Shown piece after piece: positions 52,022 through 60,585 of a DNA stretch of 64,000 nucleotides. The translations under genes were made by a program, and so were the position numbers. Origin of the DNA: Idiomarina sp. PL1-037 (lineage in GTDB: Bacteria; Pseudomonadota; Gammaproteobacteria; Enterobacterales; Alteromonadaceae). The stretch spans positions 1,488,001-1,552,000 of the forward strand of contig NZ_CP139873.1 in assembly GCF_034422975.1 (NCBI RefSeq), read 5' to 3'. Below the pieces are notes generated by a model, which did no database searches, was not told the origin of the DNA, and saw nothing but the letters and a program-made list of their open reading frames with translations. How positions within the stretch are numbered: position 1 is the stretch's first letter; each line of letters begins with the position of its first letter.

Positions 52022-54964
52022 ATGAAAAGAATGCTAATTAATGCCACGCAATTAGAAGAGTTGCGTGTTGCGCTGGTTGACGGCCAGCGCCTTTACGATT
52101 TAGATATTGAAAGCCCTGGTCACGAACAGAAAAAAGCAAACATATATAAAGGCAAAATCACGCGTATAGAGCCAAGTCTTGAAGCTGCCTTTGTCGATTA
52201 TGGTGCAGAGCAACATGGCTTTCTTCCTCTTAAAGAAATAGCTAAAACCTATTTTCCTCAAGGCTATACCTTCCAGGGTCGCCCTAATATTAAAGATGTG
52301 GTCAAGGAAGGCCAGGAAGTTATTGTTCAAATAGACAAAGAAGAGCGAGGCCAAAAAGGTGCCGCCTTAACGACCTTTGTTTCCCTGGCTGGCAGCTATT
52401 TGGTGCTCATGCCAAACAACCCCCGAGCCGGCGGTATATCGCGTCGTATTGAGGGTGATGAACGTTCAGCACTAAAAGAAGCGCTATCTGACCTCAATGT
52501 TCCGAAAGAAATGGGACTGATTGTCCGTACAGCCGGTGTAGGCAAATCAAAAGAAGAGCTCGAGTGGGACTTGAATGTTCTGCTTAATCACTGGGAAGCC
52601 ATTAGCAAAGCGGCTAACGAGCGCCCTGCTCCTTTCCTTATCCATCAGGAAAGTAACGTTATTTTCCGCGCCTTACGCGACTACCTGCGCCGAGACATCG
52701 GTGAAGTTCTCATCGACAGCCCGAAAGTTTACGAGCAAGTCCGTAGTCATATACAGCTTATTCGTCCAGACTTTTTACAACGGGTAAAACAGTACGAAGG
52801 CGATGTCCCGCTTTTCAGTCACTACCAGATAGAAAGCCAAATTGAATCTGCATTCCAGCGAGAAGTCCGCCTTCCGTCAGGTGGTTCAATTGTTATCGAC
52901 CCAACTGAAGCACTGACCTCTATCGACATTAACTCGTCACGTGCAACTAAAGGTGGCGATATCGAAGAAACGGCATTGCAGACCAACCTTGAAGCAGCCG
53001 AAGAAATAGCACGTCAATTGCGTTTACGCGACGTTGGCGGTTTAGTGGTTATCGACTTTATCGATATGACCCCTGCCCGCCATCAACGTGACGTTGAAAA
53101 TCGTTTACGCGACAGTTTATCTCAGGACAGAGCGCGTATTCAGGTAGCCCGTATTTCGCGCTTTGGCTTGATGGAAATGTCCCGTCAGCGCTTACGCCCT
53201 TCACTGGGCGAATCAGCAAACAATGTTTGTCCGCGTTGTAATGGTCAGGGAACCATACGTTCGAGCGATTCTTTAGCTCTGTCGATATTGCGCTTGATTG
53301 AAGAGGAAGCGATAAAGGACAACACCATTCAGGTACATGCTCAGGTCCCGATCGATGTTGCAACTTACTTGCTCAATGAAAAGCGTCAATCCGTCAATCA
53401 TATAGAAAAACGCCATAACGTGAAAATCGTTATTATCCCAAATCACCATATGGAAACACCTCACTTTGAAGTGTTGCGTATTCGTGATGACGAAGTTCCG
53501 GAGTCAGCCAGTTTTGAGTTGGTGCAAAAGCCAGATCAAACTGAATCTACGGTTTCTATTACTTTAACTCAGGATAAAGCGAAATTTGAAGAGCCGGCAC
53601 TAAAAGGCCTTCAGGCACCGAGTGCGGCTCCTACGCCAGCACCGGCCCCTAAAGTTGAAGAGAAAAAAGCAGCTCAACCATCGTTGTTGAGTCGTTTAGT
53701 GACCTGGTTCTCTGGCTTGTTTGGTTCAGATGAAGAGCAGAAACAGGCTGAAGCTGAGAAAGAAAAAGAACGTAACGCTCAAAACCAGCGGAATCAGCAA
53801 CGTCGTGGGCGCAATCGCCGTTCAGGAAACCGTCAGCCGCGAGGCCGCAACCAGTCAGCGGATAAGGACAAGGAAGCCAGTAAAGAAAAAACCTCCCCAG
53901 CGACAGAAGAGAAATCAAAAGAATCTCGCGATGACGCAGGTAACCGCAATAGTCGCAACCGTAACGATCGCAGACGTCGTGGCCGTAGCAATAAAAATCA
54001 GCAGCAGCCAAAACCAGAAACGGCTAAGAACGAACAAGTTGATAGCCCGGCTGAAGCAGAAAAGCCAAAAGAGACAAAAGCTGTTCAGGATAAACCGCGT
54101 CGTCAACGTAAGCCGATTGAAAAATCCGTTCGCGTTTCATCAACTGACGGTTCAGTAGCAGCTAAAGAGCCAACACAGCAGCCAACTCAAAAGGCTGTTG
54201 ATGCGTCGACTGATGGTGCAGAGGCCCAGAATCAGAAGCCAACCCAGACTAAAGAGAAACCAGCAAAGCAATCTGGTTCTGACAAGGGCGAAAATAAAGC
54301 AATTTCTGACAAAGTACTGGATCCGCGTATGCAGGCAGCTGCTGAGCTGGTGCAAAATCAGACTCAACCTACAACTCCGACGGAACAGAACGTAGAGAAG
54401 AGTGTTGATGAGAATACGGAAGAGAAAGCACCTCAAGCGGACACTCAAGCAACTCAACAAACTGAAACCAGTACAGACGAAACAGTACAAAAGCCTGACA
54501 CAGCGAAACCTGAAGTGGCATCTGATGACAAAGTAGAATCATCAGTTGAGCAAGCCAGTGAAGCAGTGCCAGAACCAGCTAAAGAAGAGCAAAGTAATAG
54601 CTCTGAAACAGCTGAAGAGCCTCAAAAGCCAACTGAAACAGAAGACACTGTTGAAGAAAAACCAGAGCCTAAGGCTGAAGAGAAGAAAAGCAGAGATCGC
54701 TCTCGCCGCTCTCCTCGTCATCAACGGGCTGCGGGGCAAAAACGCAAACAAATGAAAACCGAAGCGGTTATACCTAACCGTTCATTAAGTGGTTCATCAT
54801 TTTCTGCAATGACGAAGGCAACAGCTGAAGAGCGCAAAGAAGCCTTTAAGGCTCTGCCCGTAGCTTCATCAGATAATCGTCCTCAGTTTGTTAAAGACAG
54901 TCGTATCGCCAGTATTTCTCAGGCGCGTTCGACTTCTTATGCCGAAATGGAAAAATGTGACTAA
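52022..54964 (+). CDS. rne: Ribonuclease E
   Basis: Essential endoribonuclease and scaffold of the RNA degradosome. The 980 residues split in two. The N-terminal catalytic half has an S1 domain (about 35-120), catalytic Asp302 and Asp345 (E. coli 303 and 346), and Zn-link CPRC with Cys403 and Cys406. The C-terminal half is unstructured and rich in E, K, P, Q and T. A membrane-targeting amphipathic helix SLLSRLVTWFSGLFGS sits at 554-569, and Arg-rich RNA-binding blocks lie at about 590-670. The final 50 residues (AMTKATAEERKEAFK...) are less repetitive and may be a PNPase-type docking site. It ends in its own terminator. Confidence 0.97.
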   Translation: MKRMLINATQLEELRVALVDGQRLYDLDIESPGHEQKKANIYKGKITRIEPSLEAAFVDYGAEQHGFLPLKEIAKTYFPQGYTFQGRPNIKDVVKEGQEVIVQIDKEERGQKGAALTTFVSLAGSYLVLMPNNPRAGGISRRIEGDERSALKEALSDLNVPKEMGLIVRTAGVGKSKEELEWDLNVLLNHWEAISKAANERPAPFLIHQESNVIFRALRDYLRRDIGEVLIDSPKVYEQVRSHIQLIRPDFLQRVKQYEGDVPLFSHYQIESQIESAFQREVRLPSGGSIVIDPTEALTSIDINSSRATKGGDIEETALQTNLEAAEEIARQLRLRDVGGLVVIDFIDMTPARHQRDVENRLRDSLSQDRARIQVARISRFGLMEMSRQRLRPSLGESANNVCPRCNGQGTIRSSDSLALSILRLIEEEAIKDNTIQVHAQVPIDVATYLLNEKRQSVNHIEKRHNVKIVIIPNHHMETPHFEVLRIRDDEVPESASFELVQKPDQTESTVSITLTQDKAKFEEPALKGLQAPSAAPTPAPAPKVEEKKAAQPSLLSRLVTWFSGLFGSDEEQKQAEAEKEKERNAQNQRNQQRRGRNRRSGNRQPRGRNQSADKDKEASKEKTSPATEEKSKESRDDAGNRNSRNRNDRRRRGRSNKNQQQPKPETAKNEQVDSPAEAEKPKETKAVQDKPRRQRKPIEKSVRVSSTDGSVAAKEPTQQPTQKAVDASTDGAEAQNQKPTQTKEKPAKQSGSDKGENKAISDKVLDPRMQAAAELVQNQTQPTTPTEQNVEKSVDENTEEKAPQADTQATQQTETSTDETVQKPDTAKPEVASDDKVESSVEQASEAVPEPAKEEQSNSSETAEEPQKPTETEDTVEEKPEPKAEEKKSRDRSRRSPRHQRAAGQKRKQMKTEAVIPNRSLSGSSFSAMTKATAEERKEAFKALPVASSDNRPQFVKDSRIASISQARSTSYAEMEKCD

Positions 54965-54998
54965 ATTCAGCGAAATAAGAGTTTAGTTAGAAAATAAG

Positions 54999-55031
54999 AA
55001 GGCCGGTAGCAACAAACTACCGGCCTTTTTT
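54999..55031. terminator. Intrinsic terminator after rne
   Basis: AAGGCCGGTAG/CTACCGGCCTT, 11-bp stem, 7-base loop, followed by more T (six in all) on the + strand. On the - strand it also lies 20 bases after the ComEA-like gene but with a poorer T-run. Confidence 0.92.
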
Positions 55032-55052
55032 ATCTCTGGAGTTTACTTGCCA

Positions 55053-55373
55053 TTACTGCTTAATCGTAATGAAGGCTCGGTTTTTCTCTAAAGTTTTAAC
55101 ACCAATACCTTTTACATCAAGTAGCTGCTCTACTTCGGTAAAGCCACCCAGCTGTTCTCTTAACTCGATAATCTGCTCAGCCCGTTTTTCACCAACACCA
55201 ACCAGAACAGCCGATATCTCTTGTGCTGAACCGGTATTGATATTGACGGTTTTAACCTCTTCAGCCTGTGCTACTGACGATAAGTTTGGTAAGGCGGATA
55301 AAGGAGTGGCTTGGGCCCCTGCTGCTAAAAACAGCGATGAGGCAACAAGTATGGGTATCAATTTTAGCTTCAT
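55053..55373 (-). CDS. ComEA-like helix-hairpin-helix DNA-binding protein
   Basis: Small exported protein of 106 residues: signal peptide (about 1-22, cut after AQA), a short linker, and a C-terminal double helix-hairpin-helix domain opening VNINTGSAQEISAVLVGVGEKRAEQI and closing DVKGIGVKTLEKN. In naturally competent bacteria ComEA binds incoming DNA in the periplasm. No other competence gene is nearby. It is divergent to none and stands alone between rne and pyrF. Confidence 0.88.
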   Translation of the reverse strand: MKLKLIPILVASSLFLAAGAQATPLSALPNLSSVAQAEEVKTVNINTGSAQEISAVLVGVGEKRAEQIIELREQLGGFTEVEQLLDVKGIGVKTLEKNRAFITIKQ

Positions 55374-55479
55374 AGTGTCATTCCCTATTGAAAAATCACT
55401 GCGTCACTGCAGTAAGGACACTATAGCCGAAGTTTTTTGCCTTATTAGAAGATTACGACATTGCGAAGGCGTAAGTGAG

Positions 55480-56175
55480 TTATTCTCCTATAGAAGCTAA
55501 TATCTCCGAAACGCTCGCGGTTGGGTCAGCTGCCTGCGTAACAGGTCGCCCAATGACCATATAATCAACCCCAGCCTCTATTGCGGCTTCCGGTGTCATA
55601 ACCCGCTTTTGGTCACCCGCGGCGCTGTTGGCAGGTCGGATACCCGGCGTTACAAGCTTAAATGTCGTACCCAAATCACGTTTCAGCATACGAGCTTCCT
55701 GAGCAGAACAAACCACTCCGTCCAGGCCAGCCTGCTGCGCCAATTTTGCCAGTTTAAGTACTTGCTGTTCCGCAGATGTCTGAATTCCAGTTTCTGCAAG
55801 ATCAGAATCACTCATGCTGGTGAGTACTGTCACGGCTATTAATAAAGGAGGCTTATCAAATTGCTTTAATGCATCCCTTGCCGCGCTCATCATTTCGGTA
55901 CCGCCGCTGGCATGCACGTTCACTATATCAACACCGATTTTAGCTGCCGAGGTTACCGCCTTAGCCACTGTGTTTGGAATATCATGAAACTTTAAATCTA
56001 AAAATACTGAAAAACCCTGCTCAACCTGCTTTTTTACCCAGCTAGGTCCAATAGCGGTAAACAATTCCTTACCCACTTTCAGCCCAACTTTTCCGGCTGG
56101 TAATTGACTCACTAAATTGTCAGCGGCTTCCTGTGTCTGGCAATCTAAAGCAACATAAATTTTCGGTAACGCCAT
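55480..56175 (-). CDS. pyrF: Orotidine 5'-phosphate decarboxylase
   Basis: Last step of UMP synthesis. Active-site DLKFHDIPNT, and later TPGIRP, GDQKRVMTPEAA and YMVIGRPVTQA, match E. coli PyrF closely. The ATG at 56175 (MALPKIYVALD) is preferred; a start five codons earlier would overlap lapB by 11 bases. 231 residues. Downstream of lapA-lapB as in E. coli. Confidence 0.95.
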   Translation of the reverse strand: MALPKIYVALDCQTQEAADNLVSQLPAGKVGLKVGKELFTAIGPSWVKKQVEQGFSVFLDLKFHDIPNTVAKAVTSAAKIGVDIVNVHASGGTEMMSAARDALKQFDKPPLLIAVTVLTSMSDSDLAETGIQTSAEQQVLKLAKLAQQAGLDGVVCSAQEARMLKRDLGTTFKLVTPGIRPANSAAGDQKRVMTPEAAIEAGVDYMVIGRPVTQAADPTASVSEILASIGE

Positions 56176-56179
56176 GTCG

Positions 56180-57337
56180 TTATTCACCATCTAATCCAAA
56201 AATAGGTTTTGTTGTTGCCCAGCTCTTACACGAAGGACAACGCCAATATAAAGTATGTCCGGAGAAACCACAGTGACGGCACTTATAATTGGGCCGCTGC
56301 ACTATGTGCTCGTGAACCATTTTACGCAGCCTCCGGAGGCTGTCACGCGCATTGCCCACATCAGCGGCCCGAACGTGTAACCCCATTAAATGATGGAATC
56401 CGCGCATTGTCGGGTGCTGCTCTAAAACATGAGTCATAAAGTATTCTGCGTCTTCAATACTTTGCGATTCACAGATTTTTTCTGACAACGTAATAGCGGC
56501 CGTTATTCCCGCATTGTGTTCAACGCAACTGTGTAAAAACTCGATAAAAGTATGAGTGTCCGATGTTTTCTCGTAAGCTTCCTCTAGCAAAGGAATGGTT
56601 TCGCAAACAAATGATTTGTCCTGTTCGAACACCCGGGTTAAGTAATTAATGGACTCCCCGTACTCCCCTTCTTTCATGTAGATTTTTCCCAGGGCGAGAA
56701 CGGCTCTAACGCAATTACTATCGTGTTTAAGCGCCTTACTGTAATGCTTTATTTTACTGGGTACATTGTCGTCTAGTTCGGCAAGTTCGCAATATAACTG
56801 AGCGAGAACGACTCGCGCGTGGCTGCTTTGCTTCGCCAGACGCAAAGCTATTTTAATGGCTTTGTCCCATTCGTGCGTGGATTCATAAAGCTCAAGAAGG
56901 TGCTTTTGGCTTTTTTCCCGGAATGACTTGTAACTCTGTAAGCCAGCAAACATTTGTTCAGCACGGTCGTAGATTCCGGCAGAAAGGTAGTCTTTACCTA
57001 ACTCGTACATAGCCGTTAAGCGATCGTGCTCAGACAGATTGGGAAGTGACGTCAGGTTTTTATGAATTTTTATTGCACGGTCGACTTCGCCTCTGCGGCG
57101 AAATAACTTGCCTAAGGTCCAGTGAGTCTCAATGGTTTCGCTGTCGACATCTAATAACTCGACGAATAGATCAACCGCCTTATCTGGCTGATCTGACAAC
57201 AACAGGTTGATACCTGTGGCGTACTTTTTAGAGAAACGCTTCTGCTCTTTTCGCTCTTCTGTGCGGACACTATTACGGCCCATGAACCAGCCATAGGCAG
57301 CCGCAATTGGTAAAAGCAGGAAGAGAAGCTCCAACAT
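56180..57337 (-). CDS. lapB: Lipopolysaccharide assembly protein B
   Basis: Regulates LpxC turnover by FtsH and so LPS synthesis. N-terminal membrane helix (about residues 1-18), a row of TPR repeats (about 35-330), and a rubredoxin-like zinc end with Cys353, Cys356, Cys367 and Cys370 (CRHC, CPSC). 385 residues. It follows lapA by six bases. Confidence 0.95.
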   Translation of the reverse strand: MLELLFLLLPIAAAYGWFMGRNSVRTEERKEQKRFSKKYATGINLLLSDQPDKAVDLFVELLDVDSETIETHWTLGKLFRRRGEVDRAIKIHKNLTSLPNLSEHDRLTAMYELGKDYLSAGIYDRAEQMFAGLQSYKSFREKSQKHLLELYESTHEWDKAIKIALRLAKQSSHARVVLAQLYCELAELDDNVPSKIKHYSKALKHDSNCVRAVLALGKIYMKEGEYGESINYLTRVFEQDKSFVCETIPLLEEAYEKTSDTHTFIEFLHSCVEHNAGITAAITLSEKICESQSIEDAEYFMTHVLEQHPTMRGFHHLMGLHVRAADVGNARDSLRRLRKMVHEHIVQRPNYKCRHCGFSGHTLYWRCPSCKSWATTKPIFGLDGE

Positions 57338-57343
57338 GAGCCG

Positions 57344-57604
57344 TTAGCTCTCCTTGTCCAGTTTATTTAAACGCTTAACTAAGCGGTTATACCGATAGCG
57401 CCAGGATAAACTCGATAAGCAAAGTAATAAAATACCCATCAGAAAGCCGCTGCCAAAAAAGATAGCAAGCAGCGATGCAACAGCCATTTCTGTTTGCAGC
57501 ACCAGTAAATTAACAACTACGGTTTGCGGGTTCTGAGCCCCAAACGCCATTGCTAAAAGAAATATGATTAATACAGGAATGAGAATAAGCAGCTTTTTAA
57601 GCAT
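57344..57604 (-). CDS. lapA: Lipopolysaccharide assembly protein A
   Basis: Inner-membrane partner of LapB. 86 residues with two membrane helices (about 3-21 and 41-65) and a basic coiled tail (RYNRLVKRLNKLDKES); FGAQNPQTVVVNLL is the DUF1049 signature. First gene after the ihfB terminator, so a promoter should lie near 57605-57625, but I cannot define it. Confidence 0.9.
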   Translation of the reverse strand: MLKKLLILIPVLIIFLLAMAFGAQNPQTVVVNLLVLQTEMAVASLLAIFFGSGFLMGILLLCLSSLSWRYRYNRLVKRLNKLDKES

Positions 57605-57623
57605 AATTGCTTACCTGTTAGTT

Positions 57624-57660
57624 ATAAAAAAACGGCATGCCAGTATAGCATGCCGTTTTT
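57624..57660. terminator. Terminator between ihfB and lapA
   Basis: ACGGCATGC/GCATGCCGT 9-bp stem, 7-base loop, with a run of at least six T on the - strand and five on the + strand. It ends the ihfB transcript. Confidence 0.9.
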
Positions 57661-57678
57661 ATCAATCGAGCGTAAAAA

Positions 57679-57960
57679 CTAACTTAATGTATCGACCCTC
57701 TCGCGAAGCTCTTTTCCCGCTTTAAAATGCGGTACGTATTTCCCTTCTAACTCAACAGGCTCGCCTGTTTTAGGATTACGACCAACACGAGGAGCCCGAT
57801 AATGCAAAGAGAAGCTTCCGAAACCCCGAATTTCAACGCGCTTGCCTTGTGATAAGGACTGCACCATTTGTTCGAGTATCTCTTTAACCGAAGCTTCAAC
57901 CTGCTTCGGAGGTAACTCGTGCTTCAAAGTTAACCTTTCAATCAGCTCTGATTTAGTCAT
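57679..57960 (-). CDS. ihfB: Integration host factor beta subunit
   Basis: DNA-bending HU-family protein that pairs with IhfA. The ATG at 57960 is five bases after a strong GGAGG and gives MTKSELIERL and 93 residues, against 94 in E. coli; an adjacent ATG one codon earlier is too close to the ribosome site. GFGSFSLHYRAPRVGRNPKTG is the DNA-arm region with the bending Pro. Downstream of rpsA as in E. coli. Confidence 0.96.
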   Translation of the reverse strand: MTKSELIERLTLKHELPPKQVEASVKEILEQMVQSLSQGKRVEIRGFGSFSLHYRAPRVGRNPKTGEPVELEGKYVPHFKAGKELRERVDTLS

Positions 57961-57975
57961 CATTACCTCCTTCAA

Positions 57976-57999
57976 ATTAACTGCAACAATGCAGTTAAT
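57976..57999 (-). repeat. 10-bp hairpin between rpsA and ihfB
   Basis: ATTAACTGCA/TGCAGTTAAT pair perfectly around a four-base loop, directly between the rpsA stop and the ihfB ribosome site. No T-run follows, so read-through is expected; a processing or mRNA-stabilising element is plausible. Confidence 0.6.
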
Positions 58000-59681
58000 T
58001 ATTCGTCGTCAGTTTTTGCAGCTTTAAAGGCTTCAGCCATTGCGCTATTAAGACCAGAACCACTGTCCTGTTGCTTATTAACGCTTTCAACCGCTTCTTT
58101 CTCTTCAACTTCGTCTTTCGCACGGATAGACAAGCTCAGAGTACGGTTTTTACGGTCAACGCCCATGAAGCGAGCTTCAATAGAGTCACCAACACTCAGT
58201 TCAGTGCTTGCATCTTCAACGCGGTCGCGTGAAATGTCTGCGGCACGAACGTAGCCTTCAACGCTTTCAGCTAATTCAACTTTAGCGCCTTTAGCGTCTA
58301 CTTCAGTAACTGTACCTGTAACAATAGCACCTTTTTTATTGGCCGCCAGGTAGTTATTGAATGGGTCTTCTTCAAGCTGTTTGATACCTAGTGAAATACG
58401 TTCACGTTCAGCATCAACCTGCATGACTACGGCGGTAACTTCTTCACCTTTTTTGTAATCACGAACAGCTTCTTCACCAGTAGCGTTCCAGCTAATGTCT
58501 GACAAGTGAACCAAACCATCAATGCCGCCGTCAAGACCGATGAAGATACCAAAGTCAGTGATTGACTTGATCTTACCAGTAACTTGCTCGCCTTTATTAT
58601 GGTTCTTAGCAAACTCTTCCCATGGGTTAGGCTTGCACTGTTTAAGGCCTAATGAAATGCGACGACGTTCTTCGTCAATTTCCAGAACCATAACTTCAAC
58701 AGTGTCGTCCAGGTTAACCACTTTAGAAGGATGAACGTTTTTGTTAGTCCAGTCCATTTCTGATACGTGAACAAGACCTTCAACACCCTCTTCGATTTCG
58801 ACGAAGCAACCGTAATCAGTCAAGTTCGTAACACGACCAGTTAAACGATGCCCTTCTGGGTAGCGGTTTGCGATATCAGCCCATGGATCTTCGCCTAACT
58901 GCTTAAGGCCAAGAGACACACGAGTGCGTTCACGGTCAAACTTCAATACTTTAACAGTGATTTCATCGCCAACGTTTACGATTTCACTTGGGTGCTTAAC
59001 GCGTTTCCAAGCCATATCGGTAATGTGCAATAAGCCATCGACGCCGCCTAAATCAACGAACGCGCCGTAGTCAGTCAGGTTCTTAACGATACCCTGAACT
59101 TCCTGGCCTTCCTGCAAGTTTTCAAGCAGCTCTTCACGCTCTGCACTGTTTTCTTTCTCGATAACAGCACGACGAGATACAACAACGTTGTTGCGTTTCT
59201 GATCAAGCTTGATAACTTTGAATTCTAAATCTTTGTTTTCCAGATGCGTTGTTTCACGTACTGGACGTACATCAACCAGTGAACCAGGCAAGAACGCGCG
59301 AACGCCGCCTAAGTCTACTGTAAAGCCACCCTTAACCTTACCAGAGATAATACCGATAACGGTTGCATTGTCTTCGTGTGCTTTTTCCAACACCAGCCAT
59401 GCTTCGTAACGTTTCGCTTTTTCGCGAGACAGAATGGTTTCGCCAAAGCCGTCTTCAACTGCATCAAGGGCTACGTCAACTACGTCGCCGACGCTGACTT
59501 CTAATTCACCTTCTGCATTACGGAACTGTTCTGCTGGAATCGCGCTTTCTGATTTAAGACCAGCATCAACCAGAATCAAATCTTTTTGTATAGCAACGAT
59601 AGTACCTTTAACAATGGAGCCCGGGCGTGTTTCAACTTCCTTTAGGCTTTCTTCAAATAATTCTGCAAAATTTTCTGACAT
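57999..59681 (-). CDS. rpsA: 30S ribosomal protein bS1
   Basis: mRNA-binding ribosomal protein with six S1 repeats in 560 residues; repeats 3-6 show the typical G-x-V-x-x-x-x-x-(Y/F)-G-x-F/V pattern (DYGAFVDLGGVDGLLH, DYGCFVEIEEGVEGLVH, DFGIFIGLDGGIDGLVH). The opening NFAELFEESL matches E. coli S1. Leader and autoregulation are described separately. It is followed by ihfB. Confidence 0.97.
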   Translation of the reverse strand: MSENFAELFEESLKEVETRPGSIVKGTIVAIQKDLILVDAGLKSESAIPAEQFRNAEGELEVSVGDVVDVALDAVEDGFGETILSREKAKRYEAWLVLEKAHEDNATVIGIISGKVKGGFTVDLGGVRAFLPGSLVDVRPVRETTHLENKDLEFKVIKLDQKRNNVVVSRRAVIEKENSAEREELLENLQEGQEVQGIVKNLTDYGAFVDLGGVDGLLHITDMAWKRVKHPSEIVNVGDEITVKVLKFDRERTRVSLGLKQLGEDPWADIANRYPEGHRLTGRVTNLTDYGCFVEIEEGVEGLVHVSEMDWTNKNVHPSKVVNLDDTVEVMVLEIDEERRRISLGLKQCKPNPWEEFAKNHNKGEQVTGKIKSITDFGIFIGLDGGIDGLVHLSDISWNATGEEAVRDYKKGEEVTAVVMQVDAERERISLGIKQLEEDPFNNYLAANKKGAIVTGTVTEVDAKGAKVELAESVEGYVRAADISRDRVEDASTELSVGDSIEARFMGVDRKNRTLSLSIRAKDEVEEKEAVESVNKQQDSGSGLNSAMAEAFKAAKTDDE

Positions 59682-59795
59682 AGTAATTAACTTCGCTTAT
59701 AAATAAGACGTCCACTGAACTTCCGTATACAGCGGGGTTATTAAAATAGTCTGTTCGCATCCTTACAACAGACGCCTAATTAAGGTCACCTGACC
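59682..59795 (-). promoter_or_regulatory. rpsA leader with GGA-loop hairpins (S1 autoregulation type)
   Basis: On the - strand two hairpins lie between cmk and rpsA: GTCTGTT/AACAGAC (59773-59749) and CCGCTG/CAGTGG (59735-59712). Both carry GGA in the loop and are joined by an A/T-rich single-stranded stretch. The E. coli rpsA leader has the same design, and lacks a good Shine-Dalgarno, as here (upstream of the ATG is AGTTAATTACT). S1 binding to such leaders represses its own translation. Confidence 0.6.
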
Positions 59796-60488
59796 CTAGC
59801 TAGTCTTTGAGAGTTTGCTGTGCGCAAACGTCAATACTTGTTCCAATACGTCTTCTATCGACGTATCAGTGGAATCCAGATACAACGCATCCTCAGCTGG
59901 CTTAAGAGGTGCCACCGAGCGATTCGTATCACGATCATCTCTTTCTTTTATTTCGTTCACTAATTGATCAATATTAGCATCAAAACCTTTTTCCTTCAAT
60001 TGCTCGAAGCGTCGTCTTGCGCGCTCTTCGGCAGAAGCGGTCAAAAAGATTTTGGCATCGGCATCAGTGAAAACAACGGTTCCCATATCACGGCCGTCGG
60101 CTACCAGACCTGGAAGCTCTTTAAACCCACGCTGGCGGCGCAGTAGAGCTTCTCTGACTCGTGGTAAAGCCGCTATTTTTGACGCCATATTACCCACTTG
60201 TTCAGTACGGATGGTCATGGTCACATCCTCACCTTCAAGAATAATATGTGTCAATGAACGCTCTTCTTCTGCTTCAAACTTCACATCCAGATGCGCTGCC
60301 AAAGCCACCAGGCTCTCTTCATCTTCCGGTGTGAAATCGTGATGCAAAGCCGCTAATGCCAGCACGCGATAAATAGCGCCGCTATCCAGCAAGTGCCATC
60401 CTAGCTTTTCAGCCAATAATCGGCTTATCGTTCCTTTCCCTGCCCCACTCGGCCCGTCAATCGTAATGACTGGAATATGAGTTGTCAT
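59796..60488 (-). CDS. cmk: Cytidylate kinase
   Basis: Phosphorylates CMP and dCMP. P-loop DGPSGAGKGT (residues 11-20), VADGRDMGTVVF and RRRFEQLKEKG follow. Start at 60488 with AGAGGA four bases upstream; a longer frame adds 11 residues without support. 230 residues. Member of the aroA-cmk-rpsA block. Confidence 0.95.
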   Translation of the reverse strand: MTTHIPVITIDGPSGAGKGTISRLLAEKLGWHLLDSGAIYRVLALAALHHDFTPEDEESLVALAAHLDVKFEAEEERSLTHIILEGEDVTMTIRTEQVGNMASKIAALPRVREALLRRQRGFKELPGLVADGRDMGTVVFTDADAKIFLTASAEERARRRFEQLKEKGFDANIDQLVNEIKERDDRDTNRSVAPLKPAEDALYLDSTDTSIEDVLEQVLTFAHSKLSKTS

Positions 60489-60585
60489 AAAATCCTCTAA
60501 TTGCTCTGCATTACGCAGCATTTAGCCGCGCAATTATACGCATTTGTAAAAAAATTGCATTAATCAAAGTCAACGAGTCTAAGAG

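Noticed and set aside
54152..54490. Long Cys/Leu-rich - strand frames across the RNase E tail
   Set aside because: Artefact of the low-complexity Q/E/K/P-rich rne tail read on the other strand.
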